Source: Nitrospinota bacterium
GTDB taxonomy: Bacteria; Nitrospinota_A; UBA7883; JACRGQ01
DNA length: 40,407 nucleotides
Direction of reading: 5' to 3'
Assembly (NCBI GenBank): GCA_016200345.1
Contig: JACQEX010000021.1
Location: 1 to 40,407, forward strand
Under the pieces are notes generated by a model. The model made no database searches. It saw nothing but the letters and a program-made list of their open reading frames with translations, and had not been told where the DNA came from. Of the stretch, positions 15,157 through 24,374 are shown one piece after another. Numbering within the stretch: the stretch's first letter is position 1; each line of letters begins with the position of its first letter. The translations under genes and the position numbers were made by a program.

Positions 15157-18100
15157 TTAGTTCAGAGTAATACCGGACGGGCTGACCGTCGTAGAAGACG
15201 AACCGCCGACCGAATGGGTAAGGGAGAGCGAGTATATCGCATTACCGAACCCGTTTACCGCCGTGTCAGACGCAAAGCTGGCCTGATCGCCGCCGCCGGT
15301 TCCGAGGAACGGCGTGTTGAGCGCCGTGCCGGAGATGCCTGCCGCGTACGCCGCAGATGACTGCGTAACGATCGAGGCGGTGGACACCGCACCTGTGGCC
15401 GGAACGACCGCGCTAACCATGATTTGGAGCCCCAAACCGGTGCCGGAGTCAACCACGTTTAGGAGGTCGCCAACGTGGTATTTCGTTCCGCCGTTGGATA
15501 TGGAAATCGTCTGGGCGCCTACCGCGCCGCCTACGGTGACCTGGCATGCTGAGCCAACGTCAACCGGGGCCGCGTAGAAAGTACCAGAGGTGTAGCCGAC
15601 GCCCGCAGTCGCCGCCGTGAGGCTGACTCCTGTTATGGCTCCGCCGCCGCTAACGCTGGTCACCTGTACCTGCGCCGGCACGAAGTTGGAGCTACTGCCG
15701 GTGTAGCCGGTGGTGGCTCCGGAAGTGGAGACTAGGCTGAGGTTAAGCAGCTCGCCTACGTCGTAGCCCCATCCGCCGGCGACAACCGCCACACCAGAAG
15801 CCGAGGTACCGGTACCTGTCAGGCTGATTTGTGCAATCTGGGGATTGCCAGCCACTTTGACGGTGGTACCAGAGACCCAGCCGGTGCTCGATGACATGAC
15901 CTTGAGAGTTACAGGCGCGCCACTAGTAGTTACCGTGCTAACCATTACCAACGCCGTGGCGCCGGTGGTGGTCTGCGTAACTTTTAGGACGTTGCCCGGG
16001 GCGAATCCATAACCCGAGGCTGTGGCCGGGGAACCTATGGCCGTAAGTGAGCCGCTTACGATGGTTATGTCCTTCGCGGTCGTGCCCGTCCAAATGGCGC
16101 CCGAGCCTGTGGTAGATCCGATGTTGTAGCCCGAGGCCGTGCCGGCGCCGCCTATCGTACAGCCTGCGCCCGCGGTAATCTGCTGGCCCGTAAGCACAAC
16201 ACCGGTTGCGGTGACGGATGTTACAACCACCAACGGTGAAGTGGAGCAACCATAATTCACTTGGAGTATGTTGCCGACATTATATGCCGCGCCGCCAGTG
16301 GCCGTTATGGCTCCGCCGGTGGCCGTCTGGGTCGTGATGTTAACGCCAGAACCGGTGAAGGCCGGGAGGCCCGGGCCGTCTTGCTGGATACCCCTGGCAA
16401 CAATGCTGACGGTAATGTCGCTGTTCCCCTGCGGGTTAGTCGCCGGCGGGGCATAGGTACCGTTCTGGTCAATCGTGCCGTAAGCCGACCCAACCGGGCA
16501 GGCGGAGGACCACGAGGTCAGACCGCAACTTGACGTGGTTTCCTGCGTACCGCTATAGAAGATAGACCATTCCAACCCGCCGCTAATGTCGCCGGTGGAA
16601 CCGGTGCCGGTTACCGCCGTCGGAAGCGCCACGGAACCGAGGACGCCGCTATTGTTATATGCGCCAATGGCAATCTTACCGGAGCCGTTTACGCCAATGG
16701 TGGCCTGGGCGCCGGCCGCAGTCACCCAGAAGTAGCTGACCGTCGGGTTGCTGGATGCGACCGTAGTGGCGAAGTTCGGGATGTTGCCGTACGTGCCGGT
16801 GTTCGCCGTAAAATACGTGGTGCTGTTGGTAAGCGTTACGCCCGTGGCCGTGATGGCCTTAACAACGTACGAGCTGTTCGGCCAAGTTACGGCACCGCTC
16901 GGCGCCGTATAGTAGCCCCATCCAGCTGTACTCAAAGTTGCAATGGCCGTGGCCGCGCCAGTGGTGGCGTTAATGCCAGACACTCCGGCGACGCCGGTGC
17001 CGCCTGATACGTTCAACAAGGCGCCGTTCGTATAACCATAGCCGCCGCCAGCCGCGTGCATGGACACCGAGGCAAGGGTCGTGGCGTTGGTGTTAAGGAC
17101 TCCATCTTCCGTCGCGCCGTATCCCGGAGGGGTGTTGCTATAGTAGACGTTGTAGTTGGCCGGAGCATTGCCGGTCGTGGGCGCCTTCCAAGAAACCGTC
17201 AAAGGCTGTTGGTTTGCGCTGCCGAACGCGACCGCGGGGGTGTTCGGAGCATAGCCGTTTATCGCCGCCGGAGTCACCATGACTACCGGGGAGGGGTTCT
17301 CAAGCCTACCGGGAATGTACGCCGTAACCGCAAATTGGTACGGGTGGCCGGTGGTGAGATTGATAACCGAACAGGTTAGGGCCGTCCAGCTGGTCACGTT
17401 TGAACAGGCGTTATATTTGGTGAAATTCGCGACAACGGAGCCGGAGCCGGTCACGCCATTTGCGCCCGACACATCGTAGTAGTACACGTTGTAATACACC
17501 GTGTTGCCAGTCGTGGTTGTAACGGCAGACCAGCTCAAGTTCACGCCCGTGCCTGACGCTGGGATAGCCGTAAACTGACCCGGCTGGCCCGCATAGGTGG
17601 TGCCTTCTGCCGCCGGGGTTCCGGTTACTGTCGCAAATACGATAGGGTAGGCAGATTCGTTTGCCGCCATAACCGCCGAATAGGGGACTGAATCCAACAA
17701 TATGCTTATTACGTTGGAACCGGTGTTGTTAGATGTGAAACCGCCCGCCACGTAGTACTGGGTGGCGCCATAGCCAACCAAATGGCCGACGCCGTCGCTC
17801 TTGGCGGTTGGCGTGGTCCACGCCCTAGAGGGGAGGTTGGTGGAGAATCCGTAACCCGTCAAGAGAGCAGACAAAGTCTGCGGCCCGAAGAAGTACGGGG
17901 AGGTGTAGTTGATGAACGAGGTTGCGTAGCTGGTCGTCATCCACGCCGATGCGAAGGTCGTGTCATAAGCCCTTGCCTCGAACCTCGGATTTGCGCCCAC
18001 GACAACCGTAACCGGAATGGTTACCACGCCGGAGGTGTTTCCGTTCGCGTAGTACGTTGTGGCCGGGAGACAGCTTGAGGACGAGACGGTGCAGTCCTGC

Positions 18101-18345
18101 GTGCCCGAGATGAAGTTGTTAGTCACGGTGACCGAAAAACCGTTTGAATATGTTAGCAACGAAGAGTTTTTTGTGGACGCAAACTGCGCCGATTTCCCGG
18201 ACGACCCGCCGTTCATGCTGACATTAACCTGGGTAGTCAGCGGAGTGCCGCCGTTCGAGCTATTGGACGCGGTGCTACCGCCCCCAGCGCCGCACGCGGC
18301 AAGAAAAAATGTTGCGGCCAAATAAAGGCCAAGTTTCTTATACAT
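15157..18345 (-). CDS. giant surface lipoprotein with FN3-like and Gly-Tyr-Gly repeat domains
   Basis: A 1062-residue protein with no family name I can give. The lipobox LAAC (Cys18) predicts a lipoprotein; a Gly/Ser/Asn linker follows. Residues about 240-410 contain two fibronectin type III-like units (VNLSWSAVTTTTGNTVYYNVYYY; LTVSWKAPTTGNAPANYNVYYS). From about 425 on, five or more degenerate beta repeats share the form (A/G)GxxYxVGxxLxV...TGA...ITxVSL.TAGxGYxxG (for example GGTKYHVGDLLNVVDSGTG near the C-terminus). Composition is very rich in Thr, Gly, Ser and Ala, typical of secreted adhesive proteins. GGAGG precedes the ATG. Single gene, with its own terminator. Confidence 0.82.
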   Translation of the reverse strand: MYKKLGLYLAATFFLAACGAGGGSTASNSSNGGTPLTTQVNVSMNGGSSGKSAQFASTKNSSLLTYSNGFSVTVTNNFISGTQDCTVSSSSCLPATTYYANGNTSGVVTIPVTVVVGANPRFEARAYDTTFASAWMTTSYATSFINYTSPYFFGPQTLSALLTGYGFSTNLPSRAWTTPTAKSDGVGHLVGYGATQYYVAGGFTSNNTGSNVISILLDSVPYSAVMAANESAYPIVFATVTGTPAAEGTTYAGQPGQFTAIPASGTGVNLSWSAVTTTTGNTVYYNVYYYDVSGANGVTGSGSVVANFTKYNACSNVTSWTALTCSVINLTTGHPYQFAVTAYIPGRLENPSPVVMVTPAAINGYAPNTPAVAFGSANQQPLTVSWKAPTTGNAPANYNVYYSNTPPGYGATEDGVLNTNATTLASVSMHAAGGGYGYTNGALLNVSGGTGVAGVSGINATTGAATAIATLSTAGWGYYTAPSGAVTWPNSSYVVKAITATGVTLTNSTTYFTANTGTYGNIPNFATTVASSNPTVSYFWVTAAGAQATIGVNGSGKIAIGAYNNSGVLGSVALPTAVTGTGSTGDISGGLEWSIFYSGTQETTSSCGLTSWSSACPVGSAYGTIDQNGTYAPPATNPQGNSDITVSIVARGIQQDGPGLPAFTGSGVNITTQTATGGAITATGGAAYNVGNILQVNYGCSTSPLVVVTSVTATGVVLTGQQITAGAGCTIGGAGTASGYNIGSTTGSGAIWTGTTAKDITIVSGSLTAIGSPATASGYGFAPGNVLKVTQTTTGATALVMVSTVTTSGAPVTLKVMSSSTGWVSGTTVKVAGNPQIAQISLTGTGTSASGVAVVAGGWGYDVGELLNLSLVSTSGATTGYTGSSSNFVPAQVQVTSVSGGGAITGVSLTAATAGVGYTSGTFYAAPVDVGSACQVTVGGAVGAQTISISNGGTKYHVGDLLNVVDSGTGLGLQIMVSAVVPATGAVSTASIVTQSSAAYAAGISGTALNTPFLGTGGGDQASFASDTAVNGFGNAIYSLSLTHSVGGSSSTTVSPSGITLN

Positions 18346-18469
18346 TTAAAAATCCTCCAAATAAATTAAAAAAATAATTAATGCCAATACGGCTAACACA
18401 CAATTTGGAAATATGGCGACTACCCCGAATATAAGATTTCAATTTTTCCCATACACTTTTCCCATACAC
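18338..18469 (-). CDS. possible 43-residue leader peptide before the lipoprotein
   Basis: A GTG at 18469, 7 nt after GGAGG, opens a 43-codon frame with a basic N-terminal half (GKSVWEKLKSYIRGSRH). Its stop lies 8 nt inside the lipoprotein gene, so the lipoprotein Shine-Dalgarno would be traversed by ribosomes. A direct repeat GTGTATGGGAAAA lies at its start. It may be a coupling leader or a chance frame. Confidence 0.25.
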   Translation of the reverse strand: MYGKSVWEKLKSYIRGSRHISKLCVSRIGINYFFNLFGGFLNV

Positions 18470-18527
18470 GACTCCGCCTCCAAAAAATTATTAAAAGTCA
18501 CAGCGCAAATGTCGCGTCATGCGACCA

Positions 18528-18656
18528 TCAGCGCAAAAGCACCTTGAGCAATTTCCGTGCCTCCGGATTTTTGACGCTTCCGGCATCCCCGGCAGGGATG
18601 CGACCGTCACCGCCCGCAACGAGATGGCACAAAATTGACGCCTCTTTCAAAGTCAT
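18528..18656 (-). CDS. possible 42-residue small protein
   Basis: An ATG-to-TGA frame with a plausible amphipathic composition (begins MTLKEASILCHLVAGGDGRI, ends PEARKLLKVLLR) in an otherwise gene-free stretch. It has no clear Shine-Dalgarno and no recognised family. It could equally be the decayed end of a longer gene. It lies directly downstream of the barrel-like fragment at 18681-18764. Confidence 0.3.
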   Translation of the reverse strand: MTLKEASILCHLVAGGDGRIPAGDAGSVKNPEARKLLKVLLR

Positions 18657-18680
18657 TTGGACTTTATCGGCTTCTCAAAA

Positions 18681-18764
18681 TTAATACTTAAGCCCAATGT
18701 TCATTGGGCGTATAACTCCTATAAACGGAGGCGGGTGAACCTCCACCTTATCTAGGGTTCTCAT
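18681..18764 (-). pseudogene. possible remnant of an outer-membrane protein C-terminus
   Basis: A 27-residue frame (in-frame codons continue 14 further upstream without a start) ending in IGVIRPMNIGLKY. Alternating hydrophobic residues and a terminal aromatic are typical of beta-barrel ends. It overlaps a perfect inverted repeat GCCCAATG-TT-CATTGGGC (18692-18709) and a GGAGG/CCTCC hairpin. Weak evidence; the remainder of 18361-19040 shows no convincing gene. Confidence 0.25.
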
Positions 18765-19039
18765 CGGTATCTTTAGGGAAAACTTTAGCGGATATTTATT
18801 TTTTAGAGATAATGCTTAATATTTCAGCTTGTTATGAATTGCAATATTTTGATGACAATGGCGTTTAAGGCGCTAAAAGGTGGGATTTTCCTATAAAATA
18901 TGTCATCCTAATTGTCGCCCCGGGCTTGACCCGGTGTGACAGGTGTTGGGGAAACATGGGTAGGTACGGGCTTTTCGGCGACCACCCTCCTCTTGCGGCA
19001 ATAATGCACGCTCTGACTTGGAGGGCGTAAGCATGTGGT

Positions 19040-19190
19040 CGTTTACTGTGGTAGGTACGGGTTTTAACCTGTACTCCTTCGGATTGGCGCTCCGCGCCAA
19101 AGTACACGCTAAAGCGTGTACCTACCAAGCGTGTACCTACCAAGCGTGTACCTACCAAGCGTGTACCCACCAAGCGTGTACCCACCGGAA
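19040..19190. repeat. GTAC-type palindromes with a 15-bp tandem array
   Basis: GGTACGGGTTTTAACCTGTAC and then GTACACGCT-AA-AGCGTGTAC (19102-19121) are followed by five tandem copies of AAGCGTGTACCTACC or its CCCACC variant (19112-19186). The array reiterates one half of the palindrome, as if by slippage or rolling amplification. The region downstream of the M23 peptidase gene holds nothing else that I can identify. Confidence 0.85.
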
Positions 19191-19225
19191 GAGGGGACAA
19201 GCCGCGCGGCCACGGGGGGTTTGGA

Positions 19226-20170
19226 TTAATCGGTGAGGATATAGCGGTACGGATTAACCGGAACGCCGTTTAGGCGAACCTCATAATGGACGTGGGGGCC
19301 GGTGCTTCTGCCGGTGCTTCCGACCCGGGCGATGACCTGGCCGCGTTTGACGTGCTCGCCGCGTTTGACAAGCACCTTTGAATTGTGGCCGAACCTTGTG
19401 ACTATCCCGTAGCCGTGGTCAATCTCGACCAAGTTTCCGTATCCGTTGTCGCGGCCCGTGTCCACCACAACGCCGTTGGCGGGAGATAAAACCGGGGCAC
19501 CCATCTGGGTTGAGATGTCGAGACCCTCGTGAAACTCCCTCATCCCGGTGAACGGGGAGACGCGATAGCCAAAACCGCTTGTAACCCATCCGCGCGTGGG
19601 CCAGATGGACGGGGTTGAGGTCAACAAGGTGGACTGATCCTTGAAGAAGCCGTCCAACTCGTGGAAGCTTATCTCCTGCTTTGCGGCCTTGGAGTCCATC
19701 TTGGCGATGTCATCGTCGAGCTGATTTAGAAGCCCCTCGGTATACTTCTCGGCCGAGGCCCCAAAATTATCCGTGGTGCTGGGGCCGCCGACGCCGAACG
19801 AGTCGTTTTTGCCGGCCACGCCGCTGTCCAACGCGGTTATGATGCGCAATTTTTTATCGAATTTTTCCAGCCTGTTCAACTGGTTTTGGAACTCCTCCAC
19901 CTTCAGGGCGAACCTCTGAATCTCCTGTTTTTGAATCATCGAGGTCTCGCGCATATGGTCCAAATCTTCCATATGGAGGTTAATCTTGAACATGTTGTAT
20001 GCAAAATAGCCCACGAAAATGGAGAATACGCCGATGACGGCGAACCCGGCCTTGACGATGTTTTTGGGTATGCTGAACCTCACCATGCGCCCGGCCAAAT
20101 CGGCCATCAATATAATGGTGTATTTCTCGGCCAGAAAACGCCGTATAGAAGCCATCATATTTTTAAACAC
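19226..20170 (-). CDS. membrane-anchored M23 (LytM-type) peptidase
   Basis: A 314-residue cell-wall peptidase. There is a short cytoplasmic N-terminus, one transmembrane segment (about 40-61), a coiled coil (about 64-110), a linker, and a complete M23 domain (about 190-305). Zinc site: His214 and Asp218 (FHEGLD) plus His295 of HVHYE; His262 and His293 are the catalytic histidines. All are present, so it should be an active endopeptidase cutting peptidoglycan cross-links, as in MepM-like proteins. A GTG at 20170 is the probable start, with GGAG about 10 nt upstream. No partner genes are near; division from purS is through a 300-bp spacer. Confidence 0.9.
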   Translation of the reverse strand: MFKNMMASIRRFLAEKYTIILMADLAGRMVRFSIPKNIVKAGFAVIGVFSIFVGYFAYNMFKINLHMEDLDHMRETSMIQKQEIQRFALKVEEFQNQLNRLEKFDKKLRIITALDSGVAGKNDSFGVGGPSTTDNFGASAEKYTEGLLNQLDDDIAKMDSKAAKQEISFHELDGFFKDQSTLLTSTPSIWPTRGWVTSGFGYRVSPFTGMREFHEGLDISTQMGAPVLSPANGVVVDTGRDNGYGNLVEIDHGYGIVTRFGHNSKVLVKRGEHVKRGQVIARVGSTGRSTGPHVHYEVRLNGVPVNPYRYILTD

Positions 20171-20467
20171 TAACCACTCACTCCAATCATGTCGCGACCA
20201 ATCCGCGCAAACAACCGCCCAAGCCCGAAAACGGGCAGAACCCTTCCATCGATGCCTTATAGCACAAAAATCCCCCGCTTGTCAACGACTATCCATGGGG
20301 AAGACTCCGCCCAAGGCTCTTCTCTGGCTCCCATACTACCAAGTGAATGCATGGTTTACAAGGTTTTTTGACCGGGTGGTCGTTGAGGGGGGGGCGTCAA
20401 AATTCCTCGCCTCAGGATTATGGATTCTGACTCCCGAATTCCGCGTTCTGGGATATAATACCCCCCC
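20171..20467. promoter_or_regulatory. spacer with the purS promoter
   Basis: This divergent spacer carries a small hairpin (GCCCG-AAAA-CGGGC near 20221), a run of eight G (20387-20394) and a consensus TATAAT at 20454-20459. Next come one A, seven C (20461-20467) and the purS ATG. There is no convincing -35 and no Shine-Dalgarno. Initiation would fall within the C tract. The rest of the spacer shows nothing recognisable. Confidence 0.5.
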
Positions 20468-20710
20468 ATGAAAACAAAAATCATAGTCACTTTAAAATCT
20501 GGGATACTCGACCCGCAGGGAAAGGCGGTTGAACACGCCCTGCACTCCCTCGGGTTCAACGGGGTGCGCGGCGTGAGAATAGGCAAGTTCATAGAGTTGG
20601 AGTTGGACGGGGACAATGCCGAAAAGGGGCGGATTGACGAAATGTGCAAAAAACTGCTCGCCAACCCCGTCACCGAGGACTATAAAATCGAGTCTCCCAC
20701 CGGTAAGTGA
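20468..20710 (+). CDS. purS: phosphoribosylformylglycinamidine synthase subunit PurS
   Basis: An 80-residue small subunit that bridges PurQ and PurL in the FGAM synthase complex. It matches the family in length and in the motifs [24 protein letters not shown] and [14 protein letters not shown]. The ATG lies directly behind a C7 run and 9 nt after TATAAT, with no ribosome site, so its mRNA is probably leaderless. purQ follows 4 bp after the stop; purL is not in the window. Confidence 0.92.
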   Translation: MKTKIIVTLKSGILDPQGKAVEHALHSLGFNGVRGVRIGKFIELELDGDNAEKGRIDEMCKKLLANPVTEDYKIESPTGK

Positions 20711-20714
20711 GGAA

Positions 20715-21413
20715 ATGACGGGAGTGAAACAGGTGCGGTTCGGGGTGGTGGTGTTCCCGGGAAGCAACTGCGACAGGGACACAATTCGCTCCGCCTCGCA
20801 AGCATCCGGGGCGACGGTGCGGAGAATCTGGCACAAGGAGACCTCGCTTGGCGACGTTGACGTGGTTCTTCTTCCCGGCGGCTTTTCGTACGGCGACTAC
20901 CTTCGTTGCGGCGCGATTGCAAGGTTTTCCCCCGTCATGCGGGCCGTGACCGAATTCGCCGAACGGGGCGGCGTGGTTCTAGGGATATGCAACGGTTTCC
21001 AGATATTGGTGGAAAGCGGGCTTTTGCCCGGCGCGTTGCTACCCAACGTCTCGAGGAAATTCATCTGCAAGGACGTCCGCCTTCGGGTGGAGCGTGGCGA
21101 CCTACCGCACACTCGCGCGGTCAAGGCCGGAACGACGCTGAAAATGCCGATAGCCCACGGGGACGGCAACTATTTTGCCGACGCCGCTACGCTCGACAGG
21201 CTGGAAAAAAACGGACAGGTGGTGGTGCGATATTGCGACGAAAACGGGGAACCCACCCCGGAGTCCAACCCCAACGGCTCGCTTAACAACATCGCCGGAA
21301 TATGCAATGAAAAGGGGAACGTGTTCGGACTTATGCCGCACCCCGACCGATGTTCGGAGGCGGTGCTGGGGAACACCGACGGCCTGGCCGTCTTTAAATC
21401 CTTCGCGTTGTAA
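20715..21413 (+). CDS. purQ: phosphoribosylformylglycinamidine synthase subunit PurQ
   Basis: A 232-residue class I glutamine amidotransferase that supplies ammonia to PurL in step four of purine synthesis. It carries [29 protein letters not shown], the nucleophile elbow GICNGFQIL, and ANG-type ends. The catalytic His is in LMPHPDR; the usual Glu two residues later is Asp here, an unusual but conservative change. ATG at 20715 with GAGG upstream. Overlap-free with purS (4 bp). Confidence 0.92.
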   Translation: MTGVKQVRFGVVVFPGSNCDRDTIRSASQASGATVRRIWHKETSLGDVDVVLLPGGFSYGDYLRCGAIARFSPVMRAVTEFAERGGVVLGICNGFQILVESGLLPGALLPNVSRKFICKDVRLRVERGDLPHTRAVKAGTTLKMPIAHGDGNYFADAATLDRLEKNGQVVVRYCDENGEPTPESNPNGSLNNIAGICNEKGNVFGLMPHPDRCSEAVLGNTDGLAVFKSFAL

Positions 21414-21557
21414 AAAACGCCCCCCGACGGCCTTTGAGCCAAAGTCTTCTTAACTTTTTCGCCGAACCATCCGAAAGATAAAGAGCCGCTATTGTTTTCA
21501 AAACATCATGGTATTATATTGCGGCGGCGGCCGTTGTTAAATTTTAAGGAGAATTGG

Positions 21558-22523
21558 TTGAAGCGGAAAAATCTTGCCCTCTTTCTTGCGTTTTTGCTCG
21601 CCGTGACGCTTGCCGTTCCCTGCTTTGCGGAGGACGACGAGGACGACGAGGACGACTACGACGAGGACCAACAACACACCCTGACGGAGAAACTGGACCA
21701 CCTTTGGAGGGTGCAACAGAGAAAACGCGTCGAGGCCTGGAAAGAACAGGAGAAAAGACGCGAGGAGGAGCGGAATAAGCTGAGGCAGTTGAGGGAGAAA
21801 AACAAGCTCAAGCAACCCGGCAAGGAAAGCAAGGAGGGGATTTACGGCTTTGTCGGCGGCTCCGTGACAAAAGTTTCCACCGACTCCGGCGGATACGGCA
21901 TAGCGGCCTACTACATTGACGGCGGGCTAACATACAAGGACGAATCCCTGACAAACACCACCTTCATAGAGTCGGCCTTCGGCGACCTTCCCGGCACCGG
22001 CAACGCCGACAAAATGACCTTTTTCAACAGAACCGACAGGAACCCCACTCCCGACGTGCATATCGGCACATTCCCACTAATCCCGTTCTTCGACTTCACA
22101 TACTATAGAAACCCGCAGGAGGCGTACGTCTCCAGAATCTACGGCGGACCTGGGGTAGGGACGTATTTCATCAACAACAGCATTCTCAAATCGCGCGAGA
22201 ACATTTTTGTCTATCTGGACCAGGATCTCATTTCTCCGGCGTATTATTTCAGCCCCATTTTCACGCGAGGACTAATCGGCTGGCAGGCGGACGCGGATCT
22301 TGCAATCTCCAAAAAATTCAACTTCACCGGGTCTATCACCGCTTTTTACGGGGCGGACAACTATGTGGATTACAACGTGAACGTTCTTGCCGCGCTAAAC
22401 TGGGCGTTTTACGACCCGTTCAAAATTCAGTTTTTGTACGACCATAAATACCACAACCTCGTGCCGTTGGGCATCGCGCCGTACACGGACGGCTTTATAA
22501 TCCAACTTTTATACACGTTTTAG
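21558..22523 (+). CDS. outer-membrane beta-barrel protein with acidic linker
   Basis: A 321-residue exported protein. TTG start at 21558, 6 nt after AAGGAG. Signal peptide to about residue 24 (AVPCFA). Next is an Asp/Glu run (about 25-38) encoded by a GACGAG-type repeat, a basic/acidic coiled-coil (about 45-90), then about 230 residues of alternating aromatic strands ending in LLYTF. The terminal Phe and alternation are typical of a barrel recognised by Bam. The acidic stretch might bind cations. No family name can be given. Confidence 0.75.
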   Translation: MKRKNLALFLAFLLAVTLAVPCFAEDDEDDEDDYDEDQQHTLTEKLDHLWRVQQRKRVEAWKEQEKRREEERNKLRQLREKNKLKQPGKESKEGIYGFVGGSVTKVSTDSGGYGIAAYYIDGGLTYKDESLTNTTFIESAFGDLPGTGNADKMTFFNRTDRNPTPDVHIGTFPLIPFFDFTYYRNPQEAYVSRIYGGPGVGTYFINNSILKSRENIFVYLDQDLISPAYYFSPIFTRGLIGWQADADLAISKKFNFTGSITAFYGADNYVDYNVNVLAALNWAFYDPFKIQFLYDHKYHNLVPLGIAPYTDGFIIQLLYTF

Positions 22524-22570
22524 AAAACCGGACGAAAAACGCCATGCCGGGCATGACGCGCCGGGATTAA

Positions 22571-24022
22571 TTAGCCGACACTTTTTTCTAGCTTGAGGGC
22601 GAGAAGTTTCTGGGCCTCCACCGCAAACTCCAGCGGCAGTTGCTTGAACACGTCCTTGCAAAAACCGTTTAAAATCGTCCTTATCGCCTCCTCGCGCGAA
22701 ATGCCCCTTTGCTGAAAATACAGCAGTTGTTCCTCGCTTATCTTGGAGGTGCTGGCCTCGTGCTCCAGCTGGGCGGTGTCGTTGTCCGCCTCCACGTACG
22801 GGAAGGTGTGGGCCGAGCATTTGTCCCCCACCAGCATGCTGTCGCACTGGGTGTAGTTGCGAGCGTTCTCGGCGAGGCTGTTGACCCTTACGAGGCCCCT
22901 GTAGCTGTTGCTCGCCCCGTCCGCGGAAATCCCCTTCGAGATTATCACCGACCTCGTGTTCTTCCCGATGTGTATCATCTTCGACCCGGTGTCGGCCTGC
23001 TGAAGCCCGTTTGTGAGGGCCACGGAGTAAAACTCCCCCGACGAGCCGTCCCCCAAAAGTACGCAACCGGGATATTTCCATGTTATCGCCGAGCCGGTCT
23101 CAATCTGCGTCCACGAGATTTTGGAGTTTTTTCCGAGGCATTTCCCGCGCTTAACCACAAAATTAAAAATGCCCCCTTTGCCGGTAACGGGATCGCCGGC
23201 GTACCAGTTTTGCACGGTGCTGTATTTTATCTCGGCGTTGTCCAGCGCCACCAGCTCCACAATCGCCGCGTGAAGCTGGTTGGTGTCGAACTGCGGCGCC
23301 GTACACCCCTCTATGTAGGAGACGTAGCTGTTTTTATCCGCTATTATCAGCGTCCTCTCGAACTGCCCGGTCTCCTCCGTGTTTATCCTAAAATAAGTCG
23401 AAAGCTCCATCGGGCATTTCGTGTCGGGCGGGATGTAGACGAACGAGCCGTCTGTGAAAACCGCGCTGTTTAGCGCGGCGAAGAAGTTGTCCGTAATCGG
23501 CACCACGCTACCGAGATATTTTTTCACCAAATCGGGGTAGTCCCTTATCGCGTCCGAGATGGAGCAAAAAATGACGCCCTTCTCCTTCAGCTTCTTCTGG
23601 TGGGTTGTGGCTACGCTCACGCTGTCGAACACCGCGTCCACCGCCACGTTCGAGAGCCGCTTTTGCTCCGAAAGCGGTATGCCGAGCTTCTCAAAGGTCG
23701 AGAGAATTTCCGGGGAGACCTCGTCCAGACTATCCAGCTTTTTTTTGGTTCTCGGCGCGGAGTAGTAGGAGATGGATTGGTAGTCAATCGGCTCGAACTT
23801 GAGGTTGCCCCACCTTGGCTCTTTCTTGGTCAGCCAATGTTTGTAGGCGTTTAGGCGGAACTCCAGCATGAACTCCGGGTCGTTCCTTTTGGCCGATATG
23901 GCGCGTATCGTCCCCTCGTTCAGCCCTTTTGGGAGGACGTCGGTCTCCACGTCGGTCACGAAACCGTACTTGTATTCTTCCCTCCCGCCTATTTTCGGCG
24001 CGTCAGCATCCTTTTTATCCAT
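22571..24022 (-). CDS. sufB: Fe-S cluster assembly scaffold SufB
   Basis: A 483-residue protein of the SUF pathway that, with SufC and SufD, assembles iron-sulfur clusters under stress. Diagnostic stretches are [71 protein letters not shown] and [18 protein letters not shown]. Length is normal. No sufC, sufD or sufS lies in this window, so the operon is split or the other parts are elsewhere. The ATG lies 9 nt past TAGAAT (24036-24031) with no ribosome site, so it is probably leaderless. The downstream gene is a convergent barrel protein. Confidence 0.95.
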   Translation of the reverse strand: MDKKDADAPKIGGREEYKYGFVTDVETDVLPKGLNEGTIRAISAKRNDPEFMLEFRLNAYKHWLTKKEPRWGNLKFEPIDYQSISYYSAPRTKKKLDSLDEVSPEILSTFEKLGIPLSEQKRLSNVAVDAVFDSVSVATTHQKKLKEKGVIFCSISDAIRDYPDLVKKYLGSVVPITDNFFAALNSAVFTDGSFVYIPPDTKCPMELSTYFRINTEETGQFERTLIIADKNSYVSYIEGCTAPQFDTNQLHAAIVELVALDNAEIKYSTVQNWYAGDPVTGKGGIFNFVVKRGKCLGKNSKISWTQIETGSAITWKYPGCVLLGDGSSGEFYSVALTNGLQQADTGSKMIHIGKNTRSVIISKGISADGASNSYRGLVRVNSLAENARNYTQCDSMLVGDKCSAHTFPYVEADNDTAQLEHEASTSKISEEQLLYFQQRGISREEAIRTILNGFCKDVFKQLPLEFAVEAQKLLALKLEKSVG

Positions 24023-24064
24023 AGGCCCCCATTCTATCCCAAAACCACCGGTTTAGGGGCGAAG

Positions 24065-24278
24065 TTCTCACGCGAAGGCGCGAAAAACGCGAAGAAATGC
24101 GGGGAGAAGTTTTTGCGCCCCCGGCGAATTCCAGTTTGCATTTCCCGTGTCATCTCCGCCACAACTTGGGGGCGAGGGGACGAATTCGAATTTCCAGCGT
24201 TAGCCGGACAAAGTTTTCGTGTTTTTCGTGTCTTTCGTGGTTTTCATCCCCCTTCGCGTTCTTCGCGCCTTCGCGTGC
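24065..24278. repeat. composite TTCGCG / CACGAAA repeat between sufB and yajC
   Basis: A left arm at 24065-24097 (CACGCGAAGGCGCGAAAAACG words) pairs with a right arm at 24252-24278 (TTCGCG words); inside it, 24212-24244 is a single right arm of the CACGAAA family. The 24099-24210 middle shows nothing recognisable. The same two word families adjoin at 14471-14530. Confidence 0.75.
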
Positions 24279-24374
24279 GGCGCGTTCCCAAAATCGGGCT
24301 TGCACTTTGGGCCGTATTGATATTTAATTACGCCTTTAATCCACGCAGTGGGACTATACAGGAGGTATTTGGTA

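Noticed and set aside
18590-18660. Possible c-di-GMP riboswitch in the GC-rich GGTGACGG stretch on the minus strand
   Set aside because: The conserved core and paired arms could not be found, and the stretch reads better as a small frame.
19112-19186. Tandem 15-bp units as a CRISPR array
   Set aside because: The units are contiguous with no spacers.
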